The position numbers and the translations under genes are program-made. Below, piece after piece: positions 27,999 through 37,334 of a DNA stretch of 64,000 nucleotides (the stretch's first letter is position 1; every line of letters begins with the position of its first letter). The notes beneath the pieces are model-generated. The model did not search any database. It was not told the DNA's origin and worked only from the letters and a program-made list of their open reading frames with translations. The stretch spans positions 1 through 64,000 of the forward strand of contig JALFWB010000055.1 in assembly GCA_022787425.1 (NCBI GenBank), read 5' to 3'. The stretch comes from Akkermansia sp. (GTDB lineage Bacteria > Verrucomicrobiota > Verrucomicrobiia > Verrucomicrobiales > Akkermansiaceae).

Positions 27999-29789
27999 TC
28001 AGGTAAGGGGCAGCTGCTCCTCCGGGTATCGGAAATGTTCCGGCTCCCCGGGCTTGATGAAAATCATCATGAAGGAAAAGACACCGATGCGCCCGAAGAG
28101 CATGTTGACCGTAATCAGCAGCTTAGAGGCCAAGCACAGGTGAGGGGTGACACCCAGGGAAAAGCCCGTGGTGGCAAAGGCACTTACCTCCTCAAAGAAG
28201 AGTGCCTGGGTGCCGCCCGCCGTTCGCGCTGTCTCCGGTTCCAGCATTAACAGCAGCATGGTGCAGAAGAACACCCAGCTGCCCGCCAGCACTACGGTGG
28301 CCATGGCTCGGCCCACCGTGCGGCGAGAGATGCAGCACTTGCGCAGCACCACGTCTTGTTTGCCCCTGAGCACGCGAAAAACCTCCAGAACGCACAGCAT
28401 GAACACGGGCGCAAAGACGCCGCCGCCCGTGCCGGCCGGGTTGCCGCCCACAAACATCAGGAAACATACGAACAGTTTGTGCGCGGGGCCATAGGTGTTC
28501 ATGTCACTGAGGTTGAAGCCGGCCGAGCGTCCCACCGTGATCCAGAGGGACTCCCAGAGGGTCCGGAGCGTGCTCCCACCGTGCTCGGAGGGCTCCAGCG
28601 TGCCGATGAGGAAAAGAATCAGCGTGCCCACGAGGGTGACAACGAGTGTGACACGCACCGCCACCCAGACATGCGTGCCCCAGCGGGCGGGATTCGGCTT
28701 GCGCAGCAGCCTGTTCCTGAGCCGATGCACGGCCTCCAGATACACGGTGAACCCCAAGGTGCCCACGATGGTGGTGAGCATGATGATGCTCTGACTCGAA
28801 TAGTTATACAGGATGCACTCCTGCGCCATGTTGTCGGGGAAGAGAGAAATGCCGGCATTGCCGAAGGCGGAGACGGAGTGGAAGATCGCGTAGAACCACA
28901 GGTGCTCCTGCGGCACCCCCGGTACCCCCAGCCAAGCGTAGTAGAGGGCCACAGCTCCCAGGGCTTCCACGACAAAGGTAACCGTGATGATGAACTTGAT
29001 GAGCGGGGGAATGTTGCTCACCCCATTCTGATCCAAAATATCGGAGATGATCTGCCAGTCTCTCACGCCCAGACGCCTACCCAGCAGCATGAGGAGGAAA
29101 AAGGAGAAGGTCATGACACCGATGGTACCTACCTGAAAATCCAACAACAGCACACATTTGCCGAAGGGGGTGAAGGTTCCGGCCACATCCACGCAGGACA
29201 AGCCCGTGGTGGAGGAGGCAGAAACACACATGAAGAAGGCGTCCTCCGGGCTGATGCCGTTGTGGGTTGCCCCGGGAGTCATGAGCAGCAGGGTGCTGAT
29301 CAGGTTGAAGGCGACCATGCCCGTGAAGAAGACGACCGCCGGGGTCCAGCTCTTGTGCCCGGGGCGGAAGTCCGCATCCTTGTGGGCCTGAATGTAGCTG
29401 ATGAGGTTGAGCACGGCCAAACCGCCGATGAGCAGGCAGCAGACTAGGGTGGTAGCCATTAGGGTTACGCTGCGCTCGCCCTGCAATACATGCACCAAGC
29501 AGGGGACTGCCACGGCAGCGACTGCCAGCTGTATCCACAGAATGGCCGGGCGCTCGTGCTTCTGAATGTAGGTGGCGATCAAATGAACCGGCACGGAGAG
29601 ACTGTTGAAGAAGACCAAGCAGGCGATCAGAAGCAGGCAGGTCTTCTTCATGCTCAACAGTTGTGCCTCCGATGCGCCTGCATTCATGAAGCAAGCTTGC
29701 CAAAGCACGATGAACAGGATCAGGATGCCGGAAATAATCTCCGGTATCTGTAGGGTTGTGTGATGCCGTTTCGGCCCTCCGTTTTCCAT
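27999..29789 (-). CDS. TrkH/KtrB-type potassium uptake subunit, copy A
   Basis: SASSTTGLSCVD, HSVSAFGNAGISL, GRSAGFN, GGNPAGTGGGVF selectivity-filter-like repeats. Confidence 0.93.
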   Translation of the reverse strand: MENGGPKRHHTTLQIPEIISGILILFIVLWQACFMNAGASEAQLLSMKKTCLLLIACLVFFNSLSVPVHLIATYIQKHERPAILWIQLAVAAVAVPCLVHVLQGERSVTLMATTLVCCLLIGGLAVLNLISYIQAHKDADFRPGHKSWTPAVVFFTGMVAFNLISTLLLMTPGATHNGISPEDAFFMCVSASSTTGLSCVDVAGTFTPFGKCVLLLDFQVGTIGVMTFSFFLLMLLGRRLGVRDWQIISDILDQNGVSNIPPLIKFIITVTFVVEALGAVALYYAWLGVPGVPQEHLWFYAIFHSVSAFGNAGISLFPDNMAQECILYNYSSQSIIMLTTIVGTLGFTVYLEAVHRLRNRLLRKPNPARWGTHVWVAVRVTLVVTLVGTLILFLIGTLEPSEHGGSTLRTLWESLWITVGRSAGFNLSDMNTYGPAHKLFVCFLMFVGGNPAGTGGGVFAPVFMLCVLEVFRVLRGKQDVVLRKCCISRRTVGRAMATVVLAGSWVFFCTMLLLMLEPETARTAGGTQALFFEEVSAFATTGFSLGVTPHLCLASKLLITVNMLFGRIGVFSFMMIFIKPGEPEHFRYPEEQLPLT

Positions 29790-29852
29790 CGGCGGGGCAT
29801 TATACCACCGCTTCGGCCCCGGTGCAAGCCCTTATGCCGTCCTCGGCTTGAG

Positions 29853-31637
29853 TCAGGTAAGGGGCAGCTGCACCTCCGGGTATTGGAAGGGCTTCGGGTC
29901 CTTCTGCTGAATGAAGATCATCATGAAGGTAAACATGCCGATACGTCCGAAAATCATGTTGAGGGAGATGAGCAGCTTGGAGGCCGTGCACAGCTGCGCG
30001 GTGATACCCAGTGAGTAGCCTGTGGTGGTGAAGGCACTCACTTCTTCAAAGAATAAGGCCTGCAGCCCCCCCGATGAGCGGGCCAGCTCCGGCTCCAGCA
30101 GCAGCAGCACCAAGGTGCAGAGGCAGATCCAGCTGCCCGCCAGCACGATGGTGGCCATGGCTCGGCCCACCGTGCGGCGCGAGACGCGGTATTGATGCAG
30201 CACCACGTCCTGCTCGCCTCGCAGAATGCGTAGGACTTCCAGCAGGCAGAGGGCGAACACGGGGGCGTAGATGCCACCGCCCGTTCCGGTGGGGTTGCCG
30301 CCCACGAACATCAGGAAACAGACGAAGAGTTTGTGCGCAGGCCCATAGGTGTTGATATCGCTGAGCGTGAACCCGGTTGAGCGTCCTACCGTGATCCAGA
30401 GAGACTCCCAGAAGATGCGGTGCGTCTCTCCGCCGTGTTCGGAGGGCTCCAGCGCGCCGAGCAGGAAGAGCAGCAGCGTGCCCGTGAGCATGACAATCAG
30501 CGTAACACGCACCACCAGCCAAGTGTGCGTGCCCCAGCGGGCAGGGTTCGGTTTGTGCTGCAACCTGTTCCTGATGCGTTGCATGGCCTCCAGATACACG
30601 GTGAAGCCCAAGGTGCCCGCGATGGTGCAGAGCATCATAACACTCTGGCTCGTGTAGTTATACAAAATGCACTCCTGCCCCATGCTGTTCGGGAAGAGGG
30701 AGATGCCGGCGTTGCAGAAGGCGGAGACGGCATGGAACAGCGCGTAGAACCACAGATGCTCCTGCGGTACCCCGGGCACATCCAGCCAGGCGTAGTACAG
30801 TGCAGTGGCTCCCAAGGCTTCCACGGCAAAGGTAACCGTGATGACTGATTTGATGAGCGCGGGGATGACGCGTGCGCCCTCTTGGTCCAGTATGTCGGAG
30901 AGCACGCGCCTGTCCTGCACACCCAGCCGCTTGCCCAGCAGCATGATGAGGAAGAAGGAGAAAGTCATGACCCCCATGGCCCCTACCTGAAAATCCATCA
31001 GCACCACGCATTTGCCGAGGGGGGTGAAGGTGCTGCCCACGTCGATGCTCATCAGACCGGTGATGGCGGAGGCCGAGGCACAGGTGAAGAAGGCGTCCTC
31101 CAGCCGGATGCCGTTGTAAGTGGCTCCGGGGGTCATCAACAGCAGGGTGCTTACCAGAATGAAGGCGACCATACCCGTGAAGAACACGACTGCAGGGGAC
31201 CAGTTTTTGTGTCCGGGACGGAAATCGGCGTTCTTGTGGGCCTGAATGTAGCTGATGAGGTTGAGCACGGCCAAGCCGCCGATGAGCAGGCAGCAGACCA
31301 GGGTTGTGGCCATCAGGGTTACGCTGCGCTCGCCCTGCAACACATGCACCAAGCAGGGGGCCATGACTGCGCCGATCAACAGCTGAATCCACAGCAGCGG
31401 CGGCCGATCGCTCCGCTGAAAGTAGGTGGCGATCAGGTGAACGAGCACGGAAAGGGTGTTGAAGAAGGCCAAACCGGCGGTCAATACCAAGCTGGCTTTC
31501 TCCATATTCAGTAGCTGCTCTTCGGAAACACCGGCCTCCATGAAACAGGCTTGCCATAGCACGATAAACAGAATCAGCATGCCGGAGATTATCTCCGGTA
31601 TCTGCAGTGCTGTGTGGTGTCTGTTTCGAGTTGACAT
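29853..31637 (-). CDS. TrkH/KtrB-type potassium uptake subunit, copy B (tandem paralog)
   Basis: Strong similarity to copy A; start moved to MSTRNRHHTALQIPEI at 31637 next to its own promoter. Confidence 0.93.
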   Translation of the reverse strand: MSTRNRHHTALQIPEIISGMLILFIVLWQACFMEAGVSEEQLLNMEKASLVLTAGLAFFNTLSVLVHLIATYFQRSDRPPLLWIQLLIGAVMAPCLVHVLQGERSVTLMATTLVCCLLIGGLAVLNLISYIQAHKNADFRPGHKNWSPAVVFFTGMVAFILVSTLLLMTPGATYNGIRLEDAFFTCASASAITGLMSIDVGSTFTPLGKCVVLMDFQVGAMGVMTFSFFLIMLLGKRLGVQDRRVLSDILDQEGARVIPALIKSVITVTFAVEALGATALYYAWLDVPGVPQEHLWFYALFHAVSAFCNAGISLFPNSMGQECILYNYTSQSVMMLCTIAGTLGFTVYLEAMQRIRNRLQHKPNPARWGTHTWLVVRVTLIVMLTGTLLLFLLGALEPSEHGGETHRIFWESLWITVGRSTGFTLSDINTYGPAHKLFVCFLMFVGGNPTGTGGGIYAPVFALCLLEVLRILRGEQDVVLHQYRVSRRTVGRAMATIVLAGSWICLCTLVLLLLEPELARSSGGLQALFFEEVSAFTTTGYSLGITAQLCTASKLLISLNMIFGRIGMFTFMMIFIQQKDPKPFQYPEVQLPLT

Positions 31638-31756
31638 CGCGGGCAGTATACCACAGCGGCGGCGGCTGTGCAAGCAGTATTATTAACGGCCTGCGTGGCA
31701 GCTTCCGTGCCTGCTGACATAAAGTCTGCTTGCGCCCGGCGCGCGGAGGGGGTAAC

Positions 31757-32860
31757 ATGGTGGGCGTGTACGGGGGTGAGCACAGACGCAGCAGGGGAGG
31801 CCGAGCCGGCTTGGCGGTGGCTTGTGCGGTGCTGTCTTTGTTGGTGCACGGTGGGGCTGCCGTGGGTGTGGTAGCTTTGCAGGGCCTGCTGCCCGAGCCG
31901 TCCGTTACCGGGTTTTCATCCCGTGCTGAGGAGCCGCCGAAGGTGCGTTTGTTGCGTGTAGCTCCTGCAGCGGAGCCGGAGAAGCCGCTCGCTTTTGCCA
32001 AGACGGATCCGGATCGACCGCAGGAGTCGCCGGAGAAGCCGGATTTCATCGGGGCTCGCGATGCCCGGGCCGCGAGTGACCCCCATGCTTATACCAACCG
32101 TTCGGAGGAGCATGCCCCCGCTATGGAGGGGCTTGAGGACCGGCAGGAGCTGAATACCGTGGAGCAGGAGCGGCAGGATGGGTTCATCGGGTCGGAGGCC
32201 GGGGCTGCTTCCGCCGAACCGCCTTCGCCGCCTTCTCCGCAGCCCACCGCTGAGGCGGAGGCGAAGCGGAGTCCGGATGCACCGAGCAGCGCGCCGGAAC
32301 GCCCTGCGGAGCAGCAGCCGACCGTGCCGGAGGAGAAGGCGCACGATGGGGAGGCCGAGGAGCCCTCCGAACAGGGGGAGACTGAGCAGACGAAGGTGGG
32401 GGAGGTGCCTGTGCCGACATCCGCTCCGGCTCCCAAAAAGGTGTATTATGACCCCACGCTCACGCCGGCTGCCCAGCCGGGTTTCCGTACCCACGAGCGA
32501 AAGTCACGCAGCACGGGTAGCTTCGTCGTGGGGCGCGGGGCTTCGTTGAACGTTTCGCGCACACCGATGGGGCTATATCAGGCGCACCTCTACCGCCTCA
32601 TTGCTGCTCACTGGTATGCTCAGTGTGATGAGCATCGCGGAGACATCATCCCGGGGTCCATTACATTCAGCATCCGACTCAACCGGCGCGGGCGCATCGT
32701 GAATATGGATCTCGTGCGCCGTACCGGTGCCGGTGTCCTGCAGCAGAACTTCACCCTTCTGGCCATTCGTCAGACTTCGCCGCCCCCCATGCCGGAGGAG
32801 GTGCAGCGGGAGATGGTCGGTGATTTATTGGAGCTTTACTTTACCTTTATTTTCTACTGA
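31757..32860 (+). CDS. TonB/TolA-like energy-transducing protein
   Basis: N-terminal TM, Pro/Glu-rich linker, C-terminal YRLIAAHWYAQ...ITFSIRLNRRGRIVNMDLVRRTG TonB-C-like; upstream of exbB/exbD. Exact start uncertain. Confidence 0.82.
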   Translation: MVGVYGGEHRRSRGGRAGLAVACAVLSLLVHGGAAVGVVALQGLLPEPSVTGFSSRAEEPPKVRLLRVAPAAEPEKPLAFAKTDPDRPQESPEKPDFIGARDARAASDPHAYTNRSEEHAPAMEGLEDRQELNTVEQERQDGFIGSEAGAASAEPPSPPSPQPTAEAEAKRSPDAPSSAPERPAEQQPTVPEEKAHDGEAEEPSEQGETEQTKVGEVPVPTSAPAPKKVYYDPTLTPAAQPGFRTHERKSRSTGSFVVGRGASLNVSRTPMGLYQAHLYRLIAAHWYAQCDEHRGDIIPGSITFSIRLNRRGRIVNMDLVRRTGAGVLQQNFTLLAIRQTSPPPMPEEVQREMVGDLLELYFTFIFY

Positions 32861-32878
32861 TAACCTACGCATTCGTTT

Positions 32879-33454
32879 ATGTTAAAATCGATTATTGAGT
32901 TCTTGGATGTCTGTCAACCCTTCGGTTACCTGCTTCTGCTTTGCTCGCTGACCATGGTGGCTGCGGTGTTCTATCACCTGATGAGTCGTGGCAATTTGCG
33001 CACGTTGCGGCGCCTGCAGGCCCTCCCGCTCTCCGACATGGCCGCCTCTTGTTCACCTTCCGGCGGGCCCTTGGAGGCGGAGGTGGTGTTTATTCGTGAG
33101 CACCGCGATGCGCCGGGGCTGGAGACGGAGGTGGAGGCGCACCTGCGTGTGTTCATGGATTCCCTTCGCTCGGGTCTGTCGCTCATCAGTACGATGACGA
33201 ACGTGGCTCCCATGCTCGGCATTCTGGGTACGGCGCGGGGCTTGGTAACCATTTTCGGGGTCTTCGGTAACGAGGCCGCACAGCAGGGCATTGCTCTGGG
33301 TATCTCGCAGGCTTTGTATACCACCATCTTCGGCCTTGCTATCGCGGTGCCCGGTGTGATTGCAACGGCTTGCTTTGAGCGTGCACTGGAGCACCGCGCC
33401 GCACTTGTGGAGGCTTTCTTCGCTCATCTCCTCGCCAACCGTAACCGGCTGTAA
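32879..33454 (+). CDS. exbB: MotA/TolQ/ExbB proton channel family protein
   Basis: TNVAPMLGILGTARGLVTIFGVFG, GISQALYTTIFGLAIAVPGVIA. Confidence 0.93.
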   Translation: MLKSIIEFLDVCQPFGYLLLLCSLTMVAAVFYHLMSRGNLRTLRRLQALPLSDMAASCSPSGGPLEAEVVFIREHRDAPGLETEVEAHLRVFMDSLRSGLSLISTMTNVAPMLGILGTARGLVTIFGVFGNEAAQQGIALGISQALYTTIFGLAIAVPGVIATACFERALEHRAALVEAFFAHLLANRNRL

Positions 33455-33457
33455 CCC

Positions 33458-33877
33458 ATGAAGATTTACTCTCGCAAGCCCCGGCAGGAGGGTATCCCGC
33501 TCGTTCCCATGCTGGATATCCTGACCATTCTGCTCATTTTCTTCATCGTTCACACGGAGCTCAAACATCGTGTCAACGTCATTAACCTGGACCTTCCGCG
33601 CACCCATCATCTCGCCGGAAAGCAGGATAACGCGGACGCCGTCCTCCTGGAGCTCGGTCCGGATGGCTCCATCGTCTTGGACGGCAAGGCCCTCGGTGCC
33701 GCCGACCTCCCCGAGGCCGTCCGTCGCCTACGCCAAGCCAATCCCTCCGCCTCCATCCAATTCGCCGCTTCGGAAGCCGCTGCCATGGGCCGCTTCATCG
33801 AGGTCCTGGATTGCCTTACCTCCGCCGGTCTCCGCGTCGAACAAGTGCCCGTCCGCATCGATTACAGGGGGAAGTAG
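33458..33877 (+). CDS. exbD: ExbD/TolR biopolymer transport protein
   Basis: GIPLVPMLDILTILLIFFIVHTEL TM with conserved Asp. Confidence 0.93.
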   Translation: MKIYSRKPRQEGIPLVPMLDILTILLIFFIVHTELKHRVNVINLDLPRTHHLAGKQDNADAVLLELGPDGSIVLDGKALGAADLPEAVRRLRQANPSASIQFAASEAAAMGRFIEVLDCLTSAGLRVEQVPVRIDYRGK

Positions 33878-33907
33878 GGGGGATTGACGCAACTGCCGTT
33901 CTGAATG

Positions 33908-36439
33908 CTACCCTTCCCGGATGGGCAGCATGCGTATGGGGGTGCCGTCATCTGCATTTGTTCGGATGATGAAACCGGGGTAGTGTTGGATATTTTCGAG
34001 CGCGGCGTCAATTTCACGCATGGCCTCTTCATTTTGATCCGAGTCACAGAGAATAGCCCGGCACAGTCGCCCCTCCGGATCTCGGAACCAAAGGTGCGGC
34101 AGAAGTCCGGAATCAAGGTCGCAGTAGACAACTGTGTTGTTTGTTTCTGTTAACAGGTCGATGACTCGCTGTAATTCCGGGCTGCGCGGTAATCCGCAGT
34201 CCCATGCCGTCTCTGCGTCATGGGGCGGTAGTGCTATGCCGGGTTCGTCCTCGGAGCCGGCGTCTGTCCTGATCATCGGTGTGTCTTGCTTGTAGTAACA
34301 AAAACAATCCGGGGAAACATTGTGCATGTGCCCGACAAGACCTCGGGCATCATCAAAGATCGTGAGTGCCGTCGGAATGCCGTGATAATGCATGGCGGTG
34401 CACGGACGATATTCCCCCTTGTATAAGACTTCCCCCGCAGAGAAGGAGAAAGCACTCCATGGAACGTCGATATCCTTCTTCCGTGCTGTGATCCATCCAT
34501 TGAAATATCGCAGAAGGGACAATTTTCCCTCTTGGGCGATATTCTTGCAGGATTCTGATATAAAGCTCGCTTCCTCGCGCACCCACTCCGCAAAATTTCC
34601 CCATTTTCCATGGGCCATAGCCTCGAGGAAGAGGTGGCTCACCATGGACTCATCCAACTTTTCCGGGCGGAGTCTCTTCTCATGGGCTTCCCCTCCGTTC
34701 TCGAAGCTCAATATAGTTTCTCTGATGGGATTCCGTGTATACACCAAGTTGCACTCGACTCCCGGAATGGCAGGCTCCAATTCCATGGTAACCTTATAGG
34801 CGTCCGAATGTTGATTGTAATCGAGGTGCACGATACACCGGCAGCACGATGGAATCTCCCCGTCTATGGGATCGGATAACTTGTCAATGCCTTCATGCGA
34901 CAGCTTCGGCTTGCGGCCGTTGATGACCGTGTCAACGGCGACCACGGTAGAGCTTCCGTCTTGGGCAATGGCTGTCAGTACCGCATCACGGGCATAGAGA
35001 TCATCGATGTCAGGCGGAAGGACATCCCAACCGGCACCGACAAATGCAGATGCCGCGACCGCATGCCCCATGGAATATCTTGCGAAATGTTCATAGATGG
35101 CATACGCCCGGAAGGAGTCTTCGCGTTTTTGCATTGTCTCTCCCGGCTCGGGCGAATCCTGCCATGACGGGGCATCCGTAAGAAGCTCATCGGCAGAGGC
35201 ATAGATGTGCCCGGCTGCTAAAATCGTGTCCCCCGGTTCGGGTTTGTATTGATCGAGAATCTCGGGACTGACGAAAACCTGCAGATGGACATCCTCGTTG
35301 TCGGCAAACGGACAGATGGTGAGGATGGTCATGGGCTGCATATTAACAAAGGTTGACTCGATACTCGTGACTTCTCCGGTAACGGAGGCGTAGGTGTCGT
35401 GATCCTCTTGCGCAAAGGAGCGCATGCCTCCTGTCGATACAGTGAAGGCAAAGTCATCGGGCGGCTCACATCCGTGCTCCTCGCGGTACTGCTGCTTTTC
35501 AAGCTCAAAGAGTGGACCGGAGGTAATGGAAATCTCCTGCCCCACCGTTTCGATAAGTCCGGCAACCATGCTGAGATGCCATAGATAGCGACGACTGGTT
35601 TGCATGCGGTTCCGGTAAAGCAGGACTTCGGGACACTCCGCAAGGAGAGTCGTTCCCTGTGACTCCATCAGTTCAACCAGCCCATCCTCGGGATCGGCTT
35701 CGGCCGGCATCGAGACCAGTTCCAGTTCACTTCTCTCACCATCGCAATTAAGAAACAGCGGACGTTCAAAAATGAAGGAGTTATCTTCATCGGATTTCCG
35801 GACTGCGAAGATCAGGGTAGGGCTGTCAAAAAGACAGAAGGCAAGATGGCCGCTTTCACCCTGATTGAGGCATTCAAAGAGGTTCTTGACCGTGAATGTA
35901 GGTGCATGCGGTCGGTAGAAGGTTATGGGGATTATTTCCTGCTGTAATTTGAATAACACCGCACCGTTGAATATGGTGCTGTATCTGCCGATCCCATCGC
36001 GCATGGAAATCGGTAGATACTGACTGTATGTCAAATCGTCATTCAACCATTGCCCATCTCTCTTGACAATCATCGGGCCGAGGAGCTCGATCTTCTTCAG
36101 ATGCCCCTCGAAGATGCATGCATAGTATACATCGTATTCGGAATATTCTCGGTCGCAAAGGTCACATTGTTCTTTTGATAAATGATCGACTGCCAGCGAA
36201 GATTCGGCCAAGGGCGCAAAGCAGATACAGGCCTTCCGCTCCTCGCGAACGGCAAGGAAACGGGGACTTATGTCCGATTTGTCCTTTGTTGCCGTTATCT
36301 TGCTGAACCCTTCCTCACTCAATACCCGCTCGATTTCTTTTCCGTATCGCTCTGACGCACGAGCCATCGATGCAGGAAAAGGCTCCTCCTCCGAAAGAAC
36401 TCCCAACGTATAACGCTCCGTTTGATAAGGTGTCTCCAT
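33908..36439 (-). CDS. Large hypothetical protein (843 aa), possible central OB-fold-like segment
   Basis: Long single ORF without plausible overlapping competitor; no recognised family. Confidence 0.8.
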   Translation of the reverse strand: METPYQTERYTLGVLSEEEPFPASMARASERYGKEIERVLSEEGFSKITATKDKSDISPRFLAVREERKACICFAPLAESSLAVDHLSKEQCDLCDREYSEYDVYYACIFEGHLKKIELLGPMIVKRDGQWLNDDLTYSQYLPISMRDGIGRYSTIFNGAVLFKLQQEIIPITFYRPHAPTFTVKNLFECLNQGESGHLAFCLFDSPTLIFAVRKSDEDNSFIFERPLFLNCDGERSELELVSMPAEADPEDGLVELMESQGTTLLAECPEVLLYRNRMQTSRRYLWHLSMVAGLIETVGQEISITSGPLFELEKQQYREEHGCEPPDDFAFTVSTGGMRSFAQEDHDTYASVTGEVTSIESTFVNMQPMTILTICPFADNEDVHLQVFVSPEILDQYKPEPGDTILAAGHIYASADELLTDAPSWQDSPEPGETMQKREDSFRAYAIYEHFARYSMGHAVAASAFVGAGWDVLPPDIDDLYARDAVLTAIAQDGSSTVVAVDTVINGRKPKLSHEGIDKLSDPIDGEIPSCCRCIVHLDYNQHSDAYKVTMELEPAIPGVECNLVYTRNPIRETILSFENGGEAHEKRLRPEKLDESMVSHLFLEAMAHGKWGNFAEWVREEASFISESCKNIAQEGKLSLLRYFNGWITARKKDIDVPWSAFSFSAGEVLYKGEYRPCTAMHYHGIPTALTIFDDARGLVGHMHNVSPDCFCYYKQDTPMIRTDAGSEDEPGIALPPHDAETAWDCGLPRSPELQRVIDLLTETNNTVVYCDLDSGLLPHLWFRDPEGRLCRAILCDSDQNEEAMREIDAALENIQHYPGFIIRTNADDGTPIRMLPIREG

Positions 36440-36731
36440 AATAGTGATGTGTTGCTCCGACTCGGCTCAGAATATTGTTTCCCGTCATCAGCCGGGCTGC
36501 ACCTTCATTATCCGGCTTTACATCATCGGTGTCAAGCTCTTTTCGCAATTAACCCTGCAATTTTCGCCCATCCCTCCCCAAAAGAGAATATCCCGGTCAA
36601 CGCTGCGGTATTCAACCGCCCCTTTTGCATGCGCAGAACTGCCGGCAGGAGGGGATCTGTTGATTGATTCTCCGGTGCTGCCGCGAAGAAGGCTTGCCAA
36701 GGCGGGGGGAGTGTGGTAAGGTAGCGGGGAT

Positions 36732-37313
36732 ATGGCAAACACAACACTGACCCCGGAGCTGGCGAAGCTGGTGGGCGAGCTGGCAGGCGTTTTTGCGCAG
36801 AGCCAGCCGGTCGTAGCAGCAAAGGCCCGCATCAATCTTTTTTATCAGAACCCGCAGGCAACGGATTTGTTCCGCTCCGTGCAGCAGTACGGTGAGACGC
36901 TGCGCAATAAGCACATGGAGGGAATGCCCCCGACGGAGGAGGAGATCTCAAAGTTCGACTCCATGCGCCAGGCGGTGGTGGACAATCCCCTCTGCAGCGG
37001 CTTCTTGGAGTCTCGGCAGCTCATCGATGACATGCTGGTAACGGTGAACCAGTACCTGTGCATGGCGGTGGAAAAGGGCACGGCACCTACGGATGAGGAG
37101 GTGGCGGAGGCTCTGGAGCGGGCCGCTTCTCAGAGCGTCAGCTGCTCCTGCGGCGGGAATTGCCACGGTGGGGACGGCGAGTGCTCCTGCGGCGGCGATT
37201 GCCACTGCGGTGAGGGCGGTGAGTGCCACTGCGGAGATGACTGCAAGTGCCGCGAGGCGGATGGCCAATGCCATTGCAACGAGCCGGGGCACGAGTGCAC
37301 CTGCAATAAATAA
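36732..37313 (+). CDS. YlbF/YmcA-like protein with Cys/His-rich metallothionein-like tail
   Basis: N-terminal helical YlbF-like region (LVGELAGVFAQSQPVVAAKARI..); tail with 15 Cys in CxC/CHC spacing. Confidence 0.82.
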   Translation: MANTTLTPELAKLVGELAGVFAQSQPVVAAKARINLFYQNPQATDLFRSVQQYGETLRNKHMEGMPPTEEEISKFDSMRQAVVDNPLCSGFLESRQLIDDMLVTVNQYLCMAVEKGTAPTDEEVAEALERAASQSVSCSCGGNCHGGDGECSCGGDCHCGEGGECHCGDDCKCREADGQCHCNEPGHECTCNK

Positions 37314-37334
37314 CAAACCACTCCTGCTGCGCCC

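Noticed and set aside
28356-29447. 363-aa plus-strand ORF
   Set aside because: Antisense to TrkH copy A; His/Gln/Glu-rich shadow frame.
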